From Mycobacterium szulgai (GTDB lineage Bacteria > Actinomycetota > Actinomycetes > Mycobacteriales > Mycobacteriaceae): DNA of 57,920 nt. Position numbers and translations under genes: made by a program. Position 1 is the stretch's first letter, and every line of letters begins with the position of its first letter. The notes beneath the pieces are model-generated. The model was not told the DNA's origin. It made no database searches and saw only the letters and a list, made by a program, of their open reading frames with translations. The DNA is taken from positions 1 to 57,920 of the forward strand of contig NZ_LQPW01000136.1 of the NCBI RefSeq assembly GCF_002116635.1, in the 5' to 3' direction. Below are positions 26,079-34,177 of this stretch, piece after piece.

Positions 26079-26918
26079 TCACTCCAGGTCGCGGTGTGCC
26101 GAAATTCGTTGCGCGAGTTCAGCGAACGCATCCCGCACCGCGGCCGGTTGTTCGATCCAGGGAAAATGGCCGGCGTCAGCTATGACCCGCCTGATCACGT
26201 TCGGTGTGGAGAACCGCTGGGATTCCCATAGCGCCTGGGTCACCACACGGTCCGCGGCTCCGCTAACGATCAGAGTCGGCAATATCGTTGGCCACCAAGC
26301 AAATTCGTAAGCATGGTCGAAATTCGCGTCGGACCATCGCGCGGCGTCGCTGTTGTAAGGCATGCGTGCCAACAGGTCTGCGCCCCGCGCGACGCCACGG
26401 TCGGTGAAATTCCACGGCGCTGAGGCGACAGCGACGGCGCGCAAATTGTCATTCGTCGGGTCGGATTCGTAGCGGCTGCCGGCCAGCTCGACGGCCGGCA
26501 AGGGGTCGTTGCGCATCGTCTCCTGCCACACTGGCAGCCACGACGCGTCTGGCGCGCTGCTGATCAGTGCCAGCCCTGCCAGCCGCGCGGCCAGCGCCGG
26601 AGTGGAGAGCAGATACTCGCCGCCGGTGGAGTGCCCGACATAAACCGGACACCCGACGGCGTCGGCCGCCTCGAGCAGCACCTGCGGCCACAAGCGATAG
26701 GGATCTGCGGGTGCACCGGGCGCGTCGACGTTCGAGCCGTCACCGGGCAGGTCGACCAGCCAGCAGTCCCCCGCCACCTCGACGGTGTCCACCAGCTCGT
26801 GCAGACTTTCCGAACCGATGCCCGGGCCCCCGGGCAGGAACAGCCAGTTCAGCTTTCCCGGACGGCCCGCTCGTCGGCGCAGCCGTACCCCAGACGGCGT
26901 CCAATGAACCTGATCCAT
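26079..26918 (-). CDS. Alpha/beta hydrolase
   Basis: A 279-residue serine hydrolase. The oxyanion region is LPGGPGIGSESLHE, the nucleophile elbow is YVGHSTGGEYLLS, the acid lies in VSGAADRVVTQ and the His in DAGHFPWIEQP. No signal peptide is visible. ATG at 26918 (MDQVHWTPSGVRL) is chosen because the longer frame runs back through the preceding gene. It starts 11 bp after the DUF1906 gene, so it is probably the last gene of a minus-strand operon. The substrate is unknown; an ester or lactone is possible. Confidence 0.88.
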   Translation of the reverse strand: MDQVHWTPSGVRLRRRAGRPGKLNWLFLPGGPGIGSESLHELVDTVEVAGDCWLVDLPGDGSNVDAPGAPADPYRLWPQVLLEAADAVGCPVYVGHSTGGEYLLSTPALAARLAGLALISSAPDASWLPVWQETMRNDPLPAVELAGSRYESDPTNDNLRAVAVASAPWNFTDRGVARGADLLARMPYNSDAARWSDANFDHAYEFAWWPTILPTLIVSGAADRVVTQALWESQRFSTPNVIRRVIADAGHFPWIEQPAAVRDAFAELAQRISAHRDLE

Positions 26919-26929
26919 CACCGTGCAGA

Positions 26930-27715
26930 TCAGCGATCGAGATCCCACTGGCCGAAATCGGCCGCCAAGACCTCGTCGACATCCACGTGTATCCCGCCCA
27001 GCAGCGGGCCCGGGTTGGCCGCGGTGTTGACGATCTCCTGGTAGAGCACCGCGGCGGGCTCGCGCTGACCGTTGGACCACGACCTGGTCTGCCAGGCCCA
27101 GCGATGCCCGGCGCTGCTCGAGTGGCCGATCACGCCGTCCTTGATCGCCCACGCGCAGGCTTGGGAATGCCCGTAGATGCCGGTTCGCGCTACGCCCAGT
27201 ACCGAGTTGATGCCGCGAAACCAGTCGAGGGCAGAGCCGTTCCAGGTGTTGAGGTCGATGTTGTCGTCGACACTGAAGAAGATCGGGGCCGAACCCGAAC
27301 CGCCGGCCGCAGCGTGCAGCCGCAGCGCCGTCGCAGCGTCGGCGACACCGCCGTCGTAGCCGCGGGTGAAGTCCGACGGCGCGGACCAACCGGGTTTGCC
27401 GTACTGGAAATTGCTGACGATGTGCAGACCCGCCGCGCGCAGCGCGTCCGCGTACTGGCGGGTGATGGGCTTTGCCTCGAAGTCGGCGCCGGGCCGCGAT
27501 TCGGACACGTAGTTGACGACGCCGTCGTAGCCGGCCGCCTTGATTTCATCGGGCGGGATCCTGCGCTCGGCGAAATCGATCAGCCGCATATCGGCGGCGG
27601 CTGCCCGCCTCCCGTCGAACACCAGCGGCGCTGCACCGATGAGGACCGGCGTGAGGGCGTATTTGAGGGCATCGCGCCGGGAAACGCGTCCACCCCGTGC
27701 AGCCGAATCGTGCAC
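26930..27715 (-). CDS. Tat-exported DUF1906 glycoside-hydrolase-like protein
   Basis: A 261-residue protein with a twin-arginine signal (SRRDALKYALTPVLIGAAP, Arg13-Arg14). The DUF1906 TIM-barrel-like domain is related to M. tuberculosis Rv2525c, a Tat substrate linked to the cell wall. Family landmarks are GYDGVVNYVSESRPG, FFSVDDNID and GIHVDVDEVLAADFGQWD. The acidic residues on strand ends fit a glycoside-hydrolase-like site, but activity of the family is not settled. The start is GTG 27715. It sits between a GDPD phosphodiesterase (27 bp upstream) and an alpha/beta hydrolase. Confidence 0.9.
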   Translation of the reverse strand: MHDSAARGGRVSRRDALKYALTPVLIGAAPLVFDGRRAAAADMRLIDFAERRIPPDEIKAAGYDGVVNYVSESRPGADFEAKPITRQYADALRAAGLHIVSNFQYGKPGWSAPSDFTRGYDGGVADAATALRLHAAAGGSGSAPIFFSVDDNIDLNTWNGSALDWFRGINSVLGVARTGIYGHSQACAWAIKDGVIGHSSSAGHRWAWQTRSWSNGQREPAAVLYQEIVNTAANPGPLLGGIHVDVDEVLAADFGQWDLDR

Positions 27716-27742
27716 GGCGCGATGGTAGCAAGGGCCCGGGTC

Positions 27743-28534
27743 TCAGGCCCACCACTCGTTACGGGCGATCAGCACATCCCGGAGCAGATCGGAGCGATCG
27801 GTGATGATGCCGTCGACGCCCATATCGAGCAGCATGTGCATGACCTCGGGGTCATCGACCGTCCAGGCGTGCACCTGGCGGCCCGAGGCATGAGCGGCAC
27901 GAACCAGCCCCGGCGAGATGACCCGGACCCGGCCCAACCGCGGCGGCAGTTGTAGGCAATGGCTGTCGCGCAGCACCCGCCATGCATAGGCCCGGCTGGC
28001 AGGGCTTTTCGCCGCCAGACACCCGACGAACGCTCCGGTGCCGGCCGAAGTGGCCACCGGCTTGGACAGTAGCCGCAGCGCACGCCGTCGGCGGCGATCG
28101 GAGAAGGACGTGACGAGCACGCGGTTGTGTGCGTTGAGCCGCTCGATGACATCGACGGTCGGTTCGATGGCCGGCTCGGCTTTGATATCGATGTTGATTC
28201 GCATGTCGGGAAACGCGGCGAGCAGCTCTTCCAGAGTCGGGATCGGCTCTCCCGCCCCCAGATCGGCGCGCCGCGCACTTGACCAGTTCAACTGGTCGAT
28301 CGCGCCGGAGACACCCCAGGTGGGCCGCAGCATCCGGTCATGCAGGATCACTGCCACTCCATCCCTAGTCCCCCGCACGTCCGTCTCGATGTAACGGAGT
28401 CCGAGGTTGACGGCTTCCTGGAACGCGGCCATGCTGTTCATTGGTACCTTGAACGCGGTAAATCCTCTGTGTGCCATGGCAATCCGACCGGCTCCGCGAA
28501 GAAACTCCATGCCAGCTGCGTCGCGGTCGACCAT
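27743..28534 (-). CDS. Glycerophosphodiester phosphodiesterase (GDPD) family protein
   Basis: A 263-residue metal-dependent phosphodiesterase of the GDPD TIM-barrel family. Its landmarks are His22-Arg23 in AHRGFTA, Glu50 and Asp52 in YIETDVRGTRDGVAV, His65 in ILHD, and the late WTVDDPEVMHMLLDMGVDGIITDRSDLL. It cleaves glycerophosphodiesters to an alcohol and glycerol 3-phosphate. No signal peptide is evident, so a cytoplasmic role in lipid recycling is likely. ATG start at 28534. It is probably the first gene of an operon with the DUF1906 protein and alpha/beta hydrolase. Confidence 0.92.
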   Translation of the reverse strand: MVDRDAAGMEFLRGAGRIAMAHRGFTAFKVPMNSMAAFQEAVNLGLRYIETDVRGTRDGVAVILHDRMLRPTWGVSGAIDQLNWSSARRADLGAGEPIPTLEELLAAFPDMRINIDIKAEPAIEPTVDVIERLNAHNRVLVTSFSDRRRRRALRLLSKPVATSAGTGAFVGCLAAKSPASRAYAWRVLRDSHCLQLPPRLGRVRVISPGLVRAAHASGRQVHAWTVDDPEVMHMLLDMGVDGIITDRSDLLRDVLIARNEWWA

Positions 28535-28671
28535 TGGCCAAGTATGTCAATCCGGCAGCGACGATGTCGTCGCAATGCCTACATTCGCTGACGCGGCCTG
28601 GCTGGGTGCGCGGTCTTACGGCCTTCGCGGTTTGACGGCCTTTGCCCGCAAGCGCTGCCAGCTGCGGACCA

Positions 28672-29472
28672 TCAGCCATGCCTGGTTCGGCGGGAACGGG
28701 AAAACACGACCGCGATCGAGGGTGGGAATCGGATCCCCACTGGTTCAAATTCGATGTTCATCTCAGGATCGACAGCGCGGCCTAATGTCTCGAACGCTGA
28801 GGCACTGTAGGCACGCAGCGCGCTAATGACACCGTCATGTATGACGAGCCGCATCGACGACGAAGCCACCGCGAATATCAGCTGTGGCGGCAGCATCAGT
28901 AGTACCGACAACGTCAGTCGCAAAGGCGTGCGCCGTTTGAGGTCGATGACCAGAAAGCGCTTCCCGACCCTGGTGGCCTCCGCGATGGCCCGGTAGGCGA
29001 CCGCAGGCGGCAGATGATGAAACGCCAGCGCAAACACCACCAGGTCATAGCTATCGTCTTCGGCGTCGATCGAGGTCGCGTCGATCACCTGGGTGCGCAC
29101 GCGTGGGTTCGTGCCCAGCTCGCCGGCGGCGATGTTGGCAACAGAGGTCGGATCCACATCGCTTACCGTGACCGCCGCCGTTGGGATTAGTTCAAGGATC
29201 TTCGCCGAAAGCTTGCCGTGGCCAGCGCCTATTTCCAGGATCCGCGGACTGGGGACCTCGGATACGACCGCACGCGCCAGGCTTGCATAGATATCGTGCT
29301 GTTTGGTCCTGGTGCCGATGCGGTCGAGCATCCGGATGACCTTCTGCTTGGTCTCGTCGGCCACATCGTCGCGGTCGAGGTACTCGAGCGCATCGGTTTG
29401 AAAGCGACGATCCAGCCATGATGCGTCGGGCCCGCCACGCGGCATGGTCGCAATCGTCTCTATCGCATCCAT
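28672..29472 (-). CDS. Class I SAM-dependent methyltransferase, Rv1978 type
   Basis: A 266-residue protein that clearly resembles M. tuberculosis Rv1978. Shared stretches include TMPRGGPDASWLDR, EYLDRDDVADE, RILEIGAGHGKLSAKILEL (the SAM loop), VSDVDPTSVANIAAGELGT and VFALAFHHLPP. A hydrophobic stretch near residues 180-205 could touch the membrane. Substrate unknown. In M. tuberculosis it lies next to Rv1979c; here the Rv1979c-type permease is 5 kb away, so the block has been rearranged. Confidence 0.9.
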   Translation of the reverse strand: MDAIETIATMPRGGPDASWLDRRFQTDALEYLDRDDVADETKQKVIRMLDRIGTRTKQHDIYASLARAVVSEVPSPRILEIGAGHGKLSAKILELIPTAAVTVSDVDPTSVANIAAGELGTNPRVRTQVIDATSIDAEDDSYDLVVFALAFHHLPPAVAYRAIAEATRVGKRFLVIDLKRRTPLRLTLSVLLMLPPQLIFAVASSSMRLVIHDGVISALRAYSASAFETLGRAVDPEMNIEFEPVGIRFPPSIAVVFSRSRRTRHG

Positions 29473-29657
29473 CGCTGCTCTCCATTTCGAGGTGATGCCT
29501 TACCGCAACCAGAGTGCACCGGCGCGATCCAAAGGCGACCGCCGACGCCAAAACCCGCATCATCGAACCCGCCACTGAGCCCTAGACGAGTCGTTGCCAT
29601 CTGGTTAACGGCTGCACCTGATTTTCCAACCCACTCAACGGGCGCCCCGCGAATGGC

Positions 29658-29663
29658 TAACAT
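29658..29663 (+). promoter_or_regulatory. -10 box for a leaderless cutinase transcript
   Basis: TAACAT fits the mycobacterial TANNNT -10 and ends exactly seven bases before the GTG at 29670, which would itself be +1. No Shine-Dalgarno is present. The -35 region is weak. Confidence 0.55.
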
Positions 29664-29669
29664 CTTCGT

Positions 29670-30365
29670 GTGCGCGCTTCGCTTGTCGGTAAATCGCTGA
29701 GTACTTGCCTGGTGGCGACCCCAATCGCGGCCACGCTGACGGTGGCGGCGGCGGTGCTGCCGCCCGGCGTCCCAGCCGGCCCACCGTCGGCCACCGCAGC
29801 GAACTGTCCGCAGGTGGAGGTCGTCTTCGCCCGCGGCCGTTATGAATCGCCGGGGACGGGCGTGCTCGGCAACGCCTTCATCAACTCGCTCAGCTCCAAG
29901 ATCGGGGGCCGGAGCATGGGTACATACGCGGTGAAATACCCCGCAGACACCGAAGTCGACGTCGGCGCCAACGACATGAGCCGACACGTTCAGAACATGG
30001 CCAACAACTGTCCGGATACCAAGATGGTGTTGGGCGGTTACTCGCTCGGTGCGGCGGTCACCGATGTCGTGCTGGCAGTCCCCATGTCCGCCTTCGGCTT
30101 TGACAGTCCCCTGCCCGGAGGCATCGACCAGCACATCGCGGCGGTCGCGCTGTTCGGTAACGGAAGCCAATGGGTGGGTCCCATCACCAACTTCAATCCG
30201 ATTTACAACGACCGGACCATCGAGTTGTGCCATGGGGCCGATCCCGTCTGTAACCCCGCCGATCCCAACACCTGGAAAGAGAACTGGCCGCAACATCTCG
30301 CCAATGCGTACGTGCAGGCGGGTATGGCGAACCAGGCTGCCGACTTCGTCGCCGGCAAGCTGTAG
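29670..30365 (+). CDS. Cutinase family esterase
   Basis: A 231-residue exported alpha/beta hydrolase. The signal peptide runs through an Ala-rich stretch to about residue 44, then NCPQVEVVFARGRYESPGTG. The nucleophile is Ser125 in GGYSLGAA (Leu replaces the Gln of GYSQG). The Asp lies in the CHGADPVC segment and the His near the end in WPQHLANAYV. It is a different paralogue from the cfp21-type gene at 2020. It probably acts on lipid esters outside the cell. GTG start, with leaderless transcription inferred. Confidence 0.92.
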   Translation: MRASLVGKSLSTCLVATPIAATLTVAAAVLPPGVPAGPPSATAANCPQVEVVFARGRYESPGTGVLGNAFINSLSSKIGGRSMGTYAVKYPADTEVDVGANDMSRHVQNMANNCPDTKMVLGGYSLGAAVTDVVLAVPMSAFGFDSPLPGGIDQHIAAVALFGNGSQWVGPITNFNPIYNDRTIELCHGADPVCNPADPNTWKENWPQHLANAYVQAGMANQAADFVAGKL

Positions 30366-30369
30366 TCGT

Positions 30370-30675
30370 TCACGCGCGCGTCAGCGCCGCCCATCGGGTC
30401 ATCGGCCTGCGCTGGCGCCGGCGAACCCGCTGAAATAGAGACGGTTCAACGATTTTCAGTTGCCGCCGGATACGGCGGCTGACCATCACCACGATCACGC
30501 TGACGGCGAATCTGCCCAGCGCCACGCGACGCGAGCGCCTCTTGCGGGTCGAAGCCGGCGAGCCGGCACGCCGGCCTGCGTAGTAGCCGACGCACAGTGC
30601 GGTCACCATCGCGGCCATCACCGCAAGCGCTGCCATGCAGATGAGCGTCCCCGGTCCTGGTCGCGGGACGGTCAC
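30370..30675 (-). CDS. Small membrane protein, hypothetical, 101 aa
   Basis: An N-terminal membrane helix (residues about 11-33, CMAALAVMAAMVTALCVGYYAG) is followed by a strongly basic tail (RRRQRRPMTRW) with a second weakly hydrophobic stretch (RFAVSVIVVMV). The start is GTG 30675. No family is recognised. The composition is consistent with a real small inner-membrane protein. It converges on the cutinase gene, with 4 bp between stops. Confidence 0.55.
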   Translation of the reverse strand: MTVPRPGPGTLICMAALAVMAAMVTALCVGYYAGRRAGSPASTRKRRSRRVALGRFAVSVIVVMVSRRIRRQLKIVEPSLFQRVRRRQRRPMTRWAALTRA

Positions 30676-31433
30676 AGTGCCGCCACACCTGGGCCAATAA
30701 ACCGGTTGCCCACCCCGCCTCGGTCTGCGTCCAGCCCACTGGCAACGACTTACGGGATGCTCATAAACTTAGCGTGCAGGTTATTCTGGCAGCGCCAGAA
30801 GCACTTGTCGGCCCATACGCAAGTCATATGTTCAAGCTGAAATTAATTCAGCCTGCGAGCGTCGCGGCCATCGCTTCTTGGTGAATTAATAAGGCGAGTT
30901 GAACGATTAACTCTGGGTGAACAATAATCTGTTGAAATGGCGCGAATAGTGATAAGAACGCGGACGTTCGAGCCTGTCTTGGTGCTTTCCTGACGTCTTT
31001 TCGTGCCTAAAGCGATGTGTTGTCGTACTAGCGGTGGCAATGTCGCCAAACCGGCCACGCGATCGCGAACATGCTCACCGCCCGGAGTGTGCGCGATCCC
31101 GATAACGGCAGTTCGAGAGCCATAGATGTGACCATGGTCGGGTGTTCTGCTGCGGCGGCGCGGCAGCGCCAGGTTCGCCGGCCGGGCCGGCCGAAGGCAA
31201 TCGGCCGCACGCTCCCGCATTCGCGGCGTGCACATATTAAATGAATAGAACTTGAAGAATTCCTGTGAAGGTCCTGTGATTAAAATCAGCCTGAATGTTG
31301 GGGAAACGTCAAGATCAGCGTCCATTCCGAGTGGTCAGCTGTATTGAACCCGGGTAACCCCCTTTATAGCGTTCCTGGCAAGCGAACACATCGCGGTGTT
31401 CGGGCCAGTGCCGTTTCCTGGGAGGGGAATCCA
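30676..31433. other. 757-bp AT-richer intergenic region before the PE-PPE operon
   Basis: I see no supported gene here; a 160-codon minus frame (30843-31325) has no family resemblance or ribosome site. Base composition is less GC-rich than its surroundings, with many TTAA/AATT stretches. Near the right end, TTGAAC (31344-31349) and TATAGC (31365-31370) form a possible promoter for the PE gene, though the spacer is only 15 bp. A GC-rich imperfect palindrome lies at 31174-31195. Confidence 0.5.
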
Positions 31434-31733
31434 ATGTCTTTTGTACGCACGTATCCAGAGCACCTGGCAGCCGCGGCCAGCAACCTGCAGTCACTTGGTG
31501 CGGCGTTGCACGTCGGCAACGCGGCCGCTGCCGGACCCATAACCGGCGTCGTTCCCGCGGCTATCGATGAGGTTTCAGTACTGACGGCAGCACGGTTCGC
31601 CACGCACGGTCAGCGGTTCCAGGAATTGAGCGCGCAAGCCTCCAGGATTCAGGCGACGCTGGCGGCGACGCTGGCGACAAGTGCGAACTCCTATGCCGAG
31701 ACCGAGGCGGCCAACGCAGCATCGGCGGGTTGA
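31434..31733 (+). CDS. PE family protein, short (99 aa)
   Basis: A PE domain alone: MSFVRTYPEHLAAAASNLQS, two long helices, and the secretion signal SYAETEAANAA (YxxxE) near the C-terminus. PE proteins of this size pair with a PPE partner, and a PPE gene follows 50 bp downstream. GGGAGGGG at about 31420-31427 supports ATG 31434 over in-frame 31344. It is probably the ESX-5 targeting partner for the next gene product. Confidence 0.93.
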   Translation: MSFVRTYPEHLAAAASNLQSLGAALHVGNAAAAGPITGVVPAAIDEVSVLTAARFATHGQRFQELSAQASRIQATLAATLATSANSYAETEAANAASAG

Positions 31734-31783
31734 GCGGACCCGGAAACCAAGGAATCCAGGAAACCCAAGAGGAGTAGGCAAAC

Positions 31784-32959
31784 GTGGTCGACTACGGGTT
31801 ATTGGCTCCCGAGATCAACTCCGCGCGCATATACAGCGGACCGGGGCCGGGCTCGCTGGTAGCCGCCGCGGCGGCGTGGAGCAATTTGGCCGCTGATCTG
31901 CAGGAAGCCGCAGCGGGGCATCGCTCGGTTATCGAAGCGCTGACCAGCGGGCCGTGGTTGGGGCCGGCAGCAGCACAGCTGGTTTCGGCCGTGTCGCCGT
32001 TCATTACCTGGCTGAGCACCAGCGCCGAACAGGCCGCTGAGGTGGCGAGCCAGGCGGGCAACGCTGCGACCGCCTACGAGGCGGCGTTCGCGGCTTCGGT
32101 TCCGCCGCCGGTGATCGCCGCCAACCGGGCACTGCTGGCGGAGTTGACAGCGACCAACCTCCTTGGCCAGAACAGTCAGGCGATCGGCCAACTCGAGGCG
32201 CAATACGCCGAATTCTGGGCTCAGGATTCGGGTGCGATGTTTAACTACGCGAGCCGGTCGGCAGCGGCGACGCAGTTGGCGGAGCAGCCGGCGCCCGCCG
32301 AAGTGGCGAATCCGTCGGGAGTGGCCGACCAGGCCATCGCGGTTTTCAAGGCCGGGTACAACACCGGTTACACGAACATCATGAACGTGGCGAATCCGAT
32401 CAACGCGAGGGTGTCCGACGTGCTCAAGACGCTATCGGCGCCCATCAACGGCCAGGTGATCGACCAATGGCTGGTGGCCAACACACCGCTGGACGACATC
32501 GTTTCGCTCTACAGCAAATACCTCTCCCCCTACCTCAATTCCTGCGCGGCGATGATCCAGTCGACGCAGTCCTTCGGACAGGTCAGCAACGGGCTTGTCG
32601 CCATGGCCAACTTCGCGAAGCCCGCGGCTTCGGCGGCCAAGGCGGTCGAAGGCGCGGCGTCCGCGGCCGGGGCCGCCGCGGCCAACGCCGGGAGCAACCT
32701 GGGCGGCAGCGTCGGAGGTGTGGCAGCGGGTCTGGGCAAGGCGCTCCCGATCGGGGGCTTGTCGGCGCCGGCAAGCTGGGTGCCGTGGCACGCGACCACC
32801 GATCCTGGACTGGCCAGCGCGATTCCGGCCGCCGCCGAGGGCAACAGTTTTCCGATGGCTCCGCCGTTCGGGCAGTTCCTAAACGGCGGCTACGGGCGTA
32901 ATCAGCCGAGCTATGGCTTCAAGCCGTCCGTCATGGCGAAGCCGCCAGCCGCCGGTTAA
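31784..32959 (+). CDS. PPE family protein, SVP subgroup, 391 aa
   Basis: Residues 1-180 are the PPE domain (MVDYGLLAPEINSARIYSGP, SGPWLGPAAAQ, FWAQDSGAMFNYA). The C-terminal part has an Ala/Gly-rich hinge and a GGLSAPASWVP motif, a variant of the SVP signature, ending PPAAG. The start is GTG 31784 with a GAGGAG ribosome site. It is the likely heterodimer partner of the PE protein upstream. It is a close paralogue of the next gene across the whole length, including the unusual INARVSDVLKTLSAPINGQ block. Confidence 0.94.
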   Translation: MVDYGLLAPEINSARIYSGPGPGSLVAAAAAWSNLAADLQEAAAGHRSVIEALTSGPWLGPAAAQLVSAVSPFITWLSTSAEQAAEVASQAGNAATAYEAAFAASVPPPVIAANRALLAELTATNLLGQNSQAIGQLEAQYAEFWAQDSGAMFNYASRSAAATQLAEQPAPAEVANPSGVADQAIAVFKAGYNTGYTNIMNVANPINARVSDVLKTLSAPINGQVIDQWLVANTPLDDIVSLYSKYLSPYLNSCAAMIQSTQSFGQVSNGLVAMANFAKPAASAAKAVEGAASAAGAAAANAGSNLGGSVGGVAAGLGKALPIGGLSAPASWVPWHATTDPGLASAIPAAAEGNSFPMAPPFGQFLNGGYGRNQPSYGFKPSVMAKPPAAG

Positions 32960-32976
32960 GCGCCGGATACGCAGCA

Positions 32977-34152
32977 ATGCTCGACTACGGCTTGTTGCCG
33001 CCCGAGATCAACTCTGGGCGCATTTACACCGGTCCGGGGGCGGGGCCATTGCTGGCCGCCGCCGCCGCATGGAGTGGCTTGGCTGAGGACTTTCAAGCTG
33101 CCGCGGCCGGTCATCGGTCGGTCATTGAAGGACTGACCAGCGGTCCCTGGCTGGGGCCGGCGTCGGCCTCGCTGGTTGCGGCGGCGAGTCCGTTCATTAC
33201 CTGGCTGGACAGCAGCGCCGTGGAGGCCGCGGAGGCCGCCAGCCAGGCGAGCGCGGCCGCGACTGCCTACGAGGCGGCTTTCGCAGCCACCGTCCCGCCG
33301 CCGGTGATCGCGGCCAACCGCGCACTGCTGGCGGCGTTGATCGCGACCAACCTCTTCGGGCAGAACACTGCGGCGATCGCCGCGACCGAGGCCCAGTACT
33401 TCGAGTTCTGGGCTCAGGATGCCGGGGCGATGTACAACTATGCGGGCAACTCGGCGGCGGCGACCCAATTGGCGGAGTTGCCTGAGCCGGCGGAGGTGGT
33501 GAACCAATATGGCCTGGTCGACCAGGCCGTCGCTGTCTTCAAGGCCCAATACAACAGCGGCTACACGAACATCATGAATATGGCCAACCCGATCAACTCC
33601 CGCGTCGCTGATGTGCTCAAGACACTGTCGGCACCCATCAACGGCAAGGGGATCGACCAGTGGTTGATGGCCAACACACCGTTGGACGACCTGGTCCCGC
33701 TGTATAGCAAGTACATCTCGCCTTACGTCGCACCGATTCAGGCGGTGTTTCAGTCGGGGCAGGCCTTCGGTCAGGTCGGCAGCGGTAGCACCGCCATCTC
33801 CAAATTCTTGGGCGACCTTGCTCCGGCGGCCAAGGCGGTGCAGGGCGCAGCGCAGGCCGCAGGCTCGGCCAAGCTCTCTGGCAGCGTCGGTGGCGTGACG
33901 GCGGCAGCGGGCAGGGCCGTTCCGCTCGGTGGGCTGTCGGTGCCTGCAAGCTGGACGGTGAGCGCCACCACCAACCCGGGAGTGACGGCTCTCGCTAACA
34001 CCGCCGCGTTTCCGGCCGCAGCCGAAGGCGCTACCAGCGGGCTGCCGACGGCCCCGCCGTTCGGGCAGTTCGTCAATGCTGGACGGGGCCGCAAGCTTCC
34101 GTCATACGGGTTCCGGCTGACGTTCATGGCGCGGCCGCCGGCGGCGGGCTAA
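32977..34152 (+). CDS. PPE family protein, SVP subgroup, 391 aa (tandem paralogue)
   Basis: It has the same length and layout as the preceding PPE: MLDYGLLPPEINSGRIYTGP, SGPWLGPASAS, FWAQDAGAMYNYA, INSRVADVLKTLSAPINGK, then GGLSVPASW (the canonical SVP motif) and a PPAAG end. It starts with ATG 17 bp after the previous stop, so the three genes form one operon. Tandem duplication is inferred from high similarity. With only one PE gene, both PPE proteins may share the same PE partner. Confidence 0.94.
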   Translation: MLDYGLLPPEINSGRIYTGPGAGPLLAAAAAWSGLAEDFQAAAAGHRSVIEGLTSGPWLGPASASLVAAASPFITWLDSSAVEAAEAASQASAAATAYEAAFAATVPPPVIAANRALLAALIATNLFGQNTAAIAATEAQYFEFWAQDAGAMYNYAGNSAAATQLAELPEPAEVVNQYGLVDQAVAVFKAQYNSGYTNIMNMANPINSRVADVLKTLSAPINGKGIDQWLMANTPLDDLVPLYSKYISPYVAPIQAVFQSGQAFGQVGSGSTAISKFLGDLAPAAKAVQGAAQAAGSAKLSGSVGGVTAAAGRAVPLGGLSVPASWTVSATTNPGVTALANTAAFPAAAEGATSGLPTAPPFGQFVNAGRGRKLPSYGFRLTFMARPPAAG

Positions 34153-34177
34153 GTAAGCGTCAGGAGTAAGCGTCAGG
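34152..34177. repeat. 13-bp tandem repeat between convergent stops
   Basis: AGTAAGCGTCAGG occurs twice back to back (34152-34164 and 34165-34177). It spans the end of the PPE gene and the stop codon of the convergent FAD-Rieske gene. Confidence 0.7.

Noticed and set aside
31174..31195. GC-rich near-palindrome in the intergenic gap
   Set aside because: Arms do not pair symmetrically without shifts and no context supports a site.
30843..31325. 160-codon minus frame in the AT-richer gap
   Set aside because: No ribosome site, no family resemblance, unusual composition.
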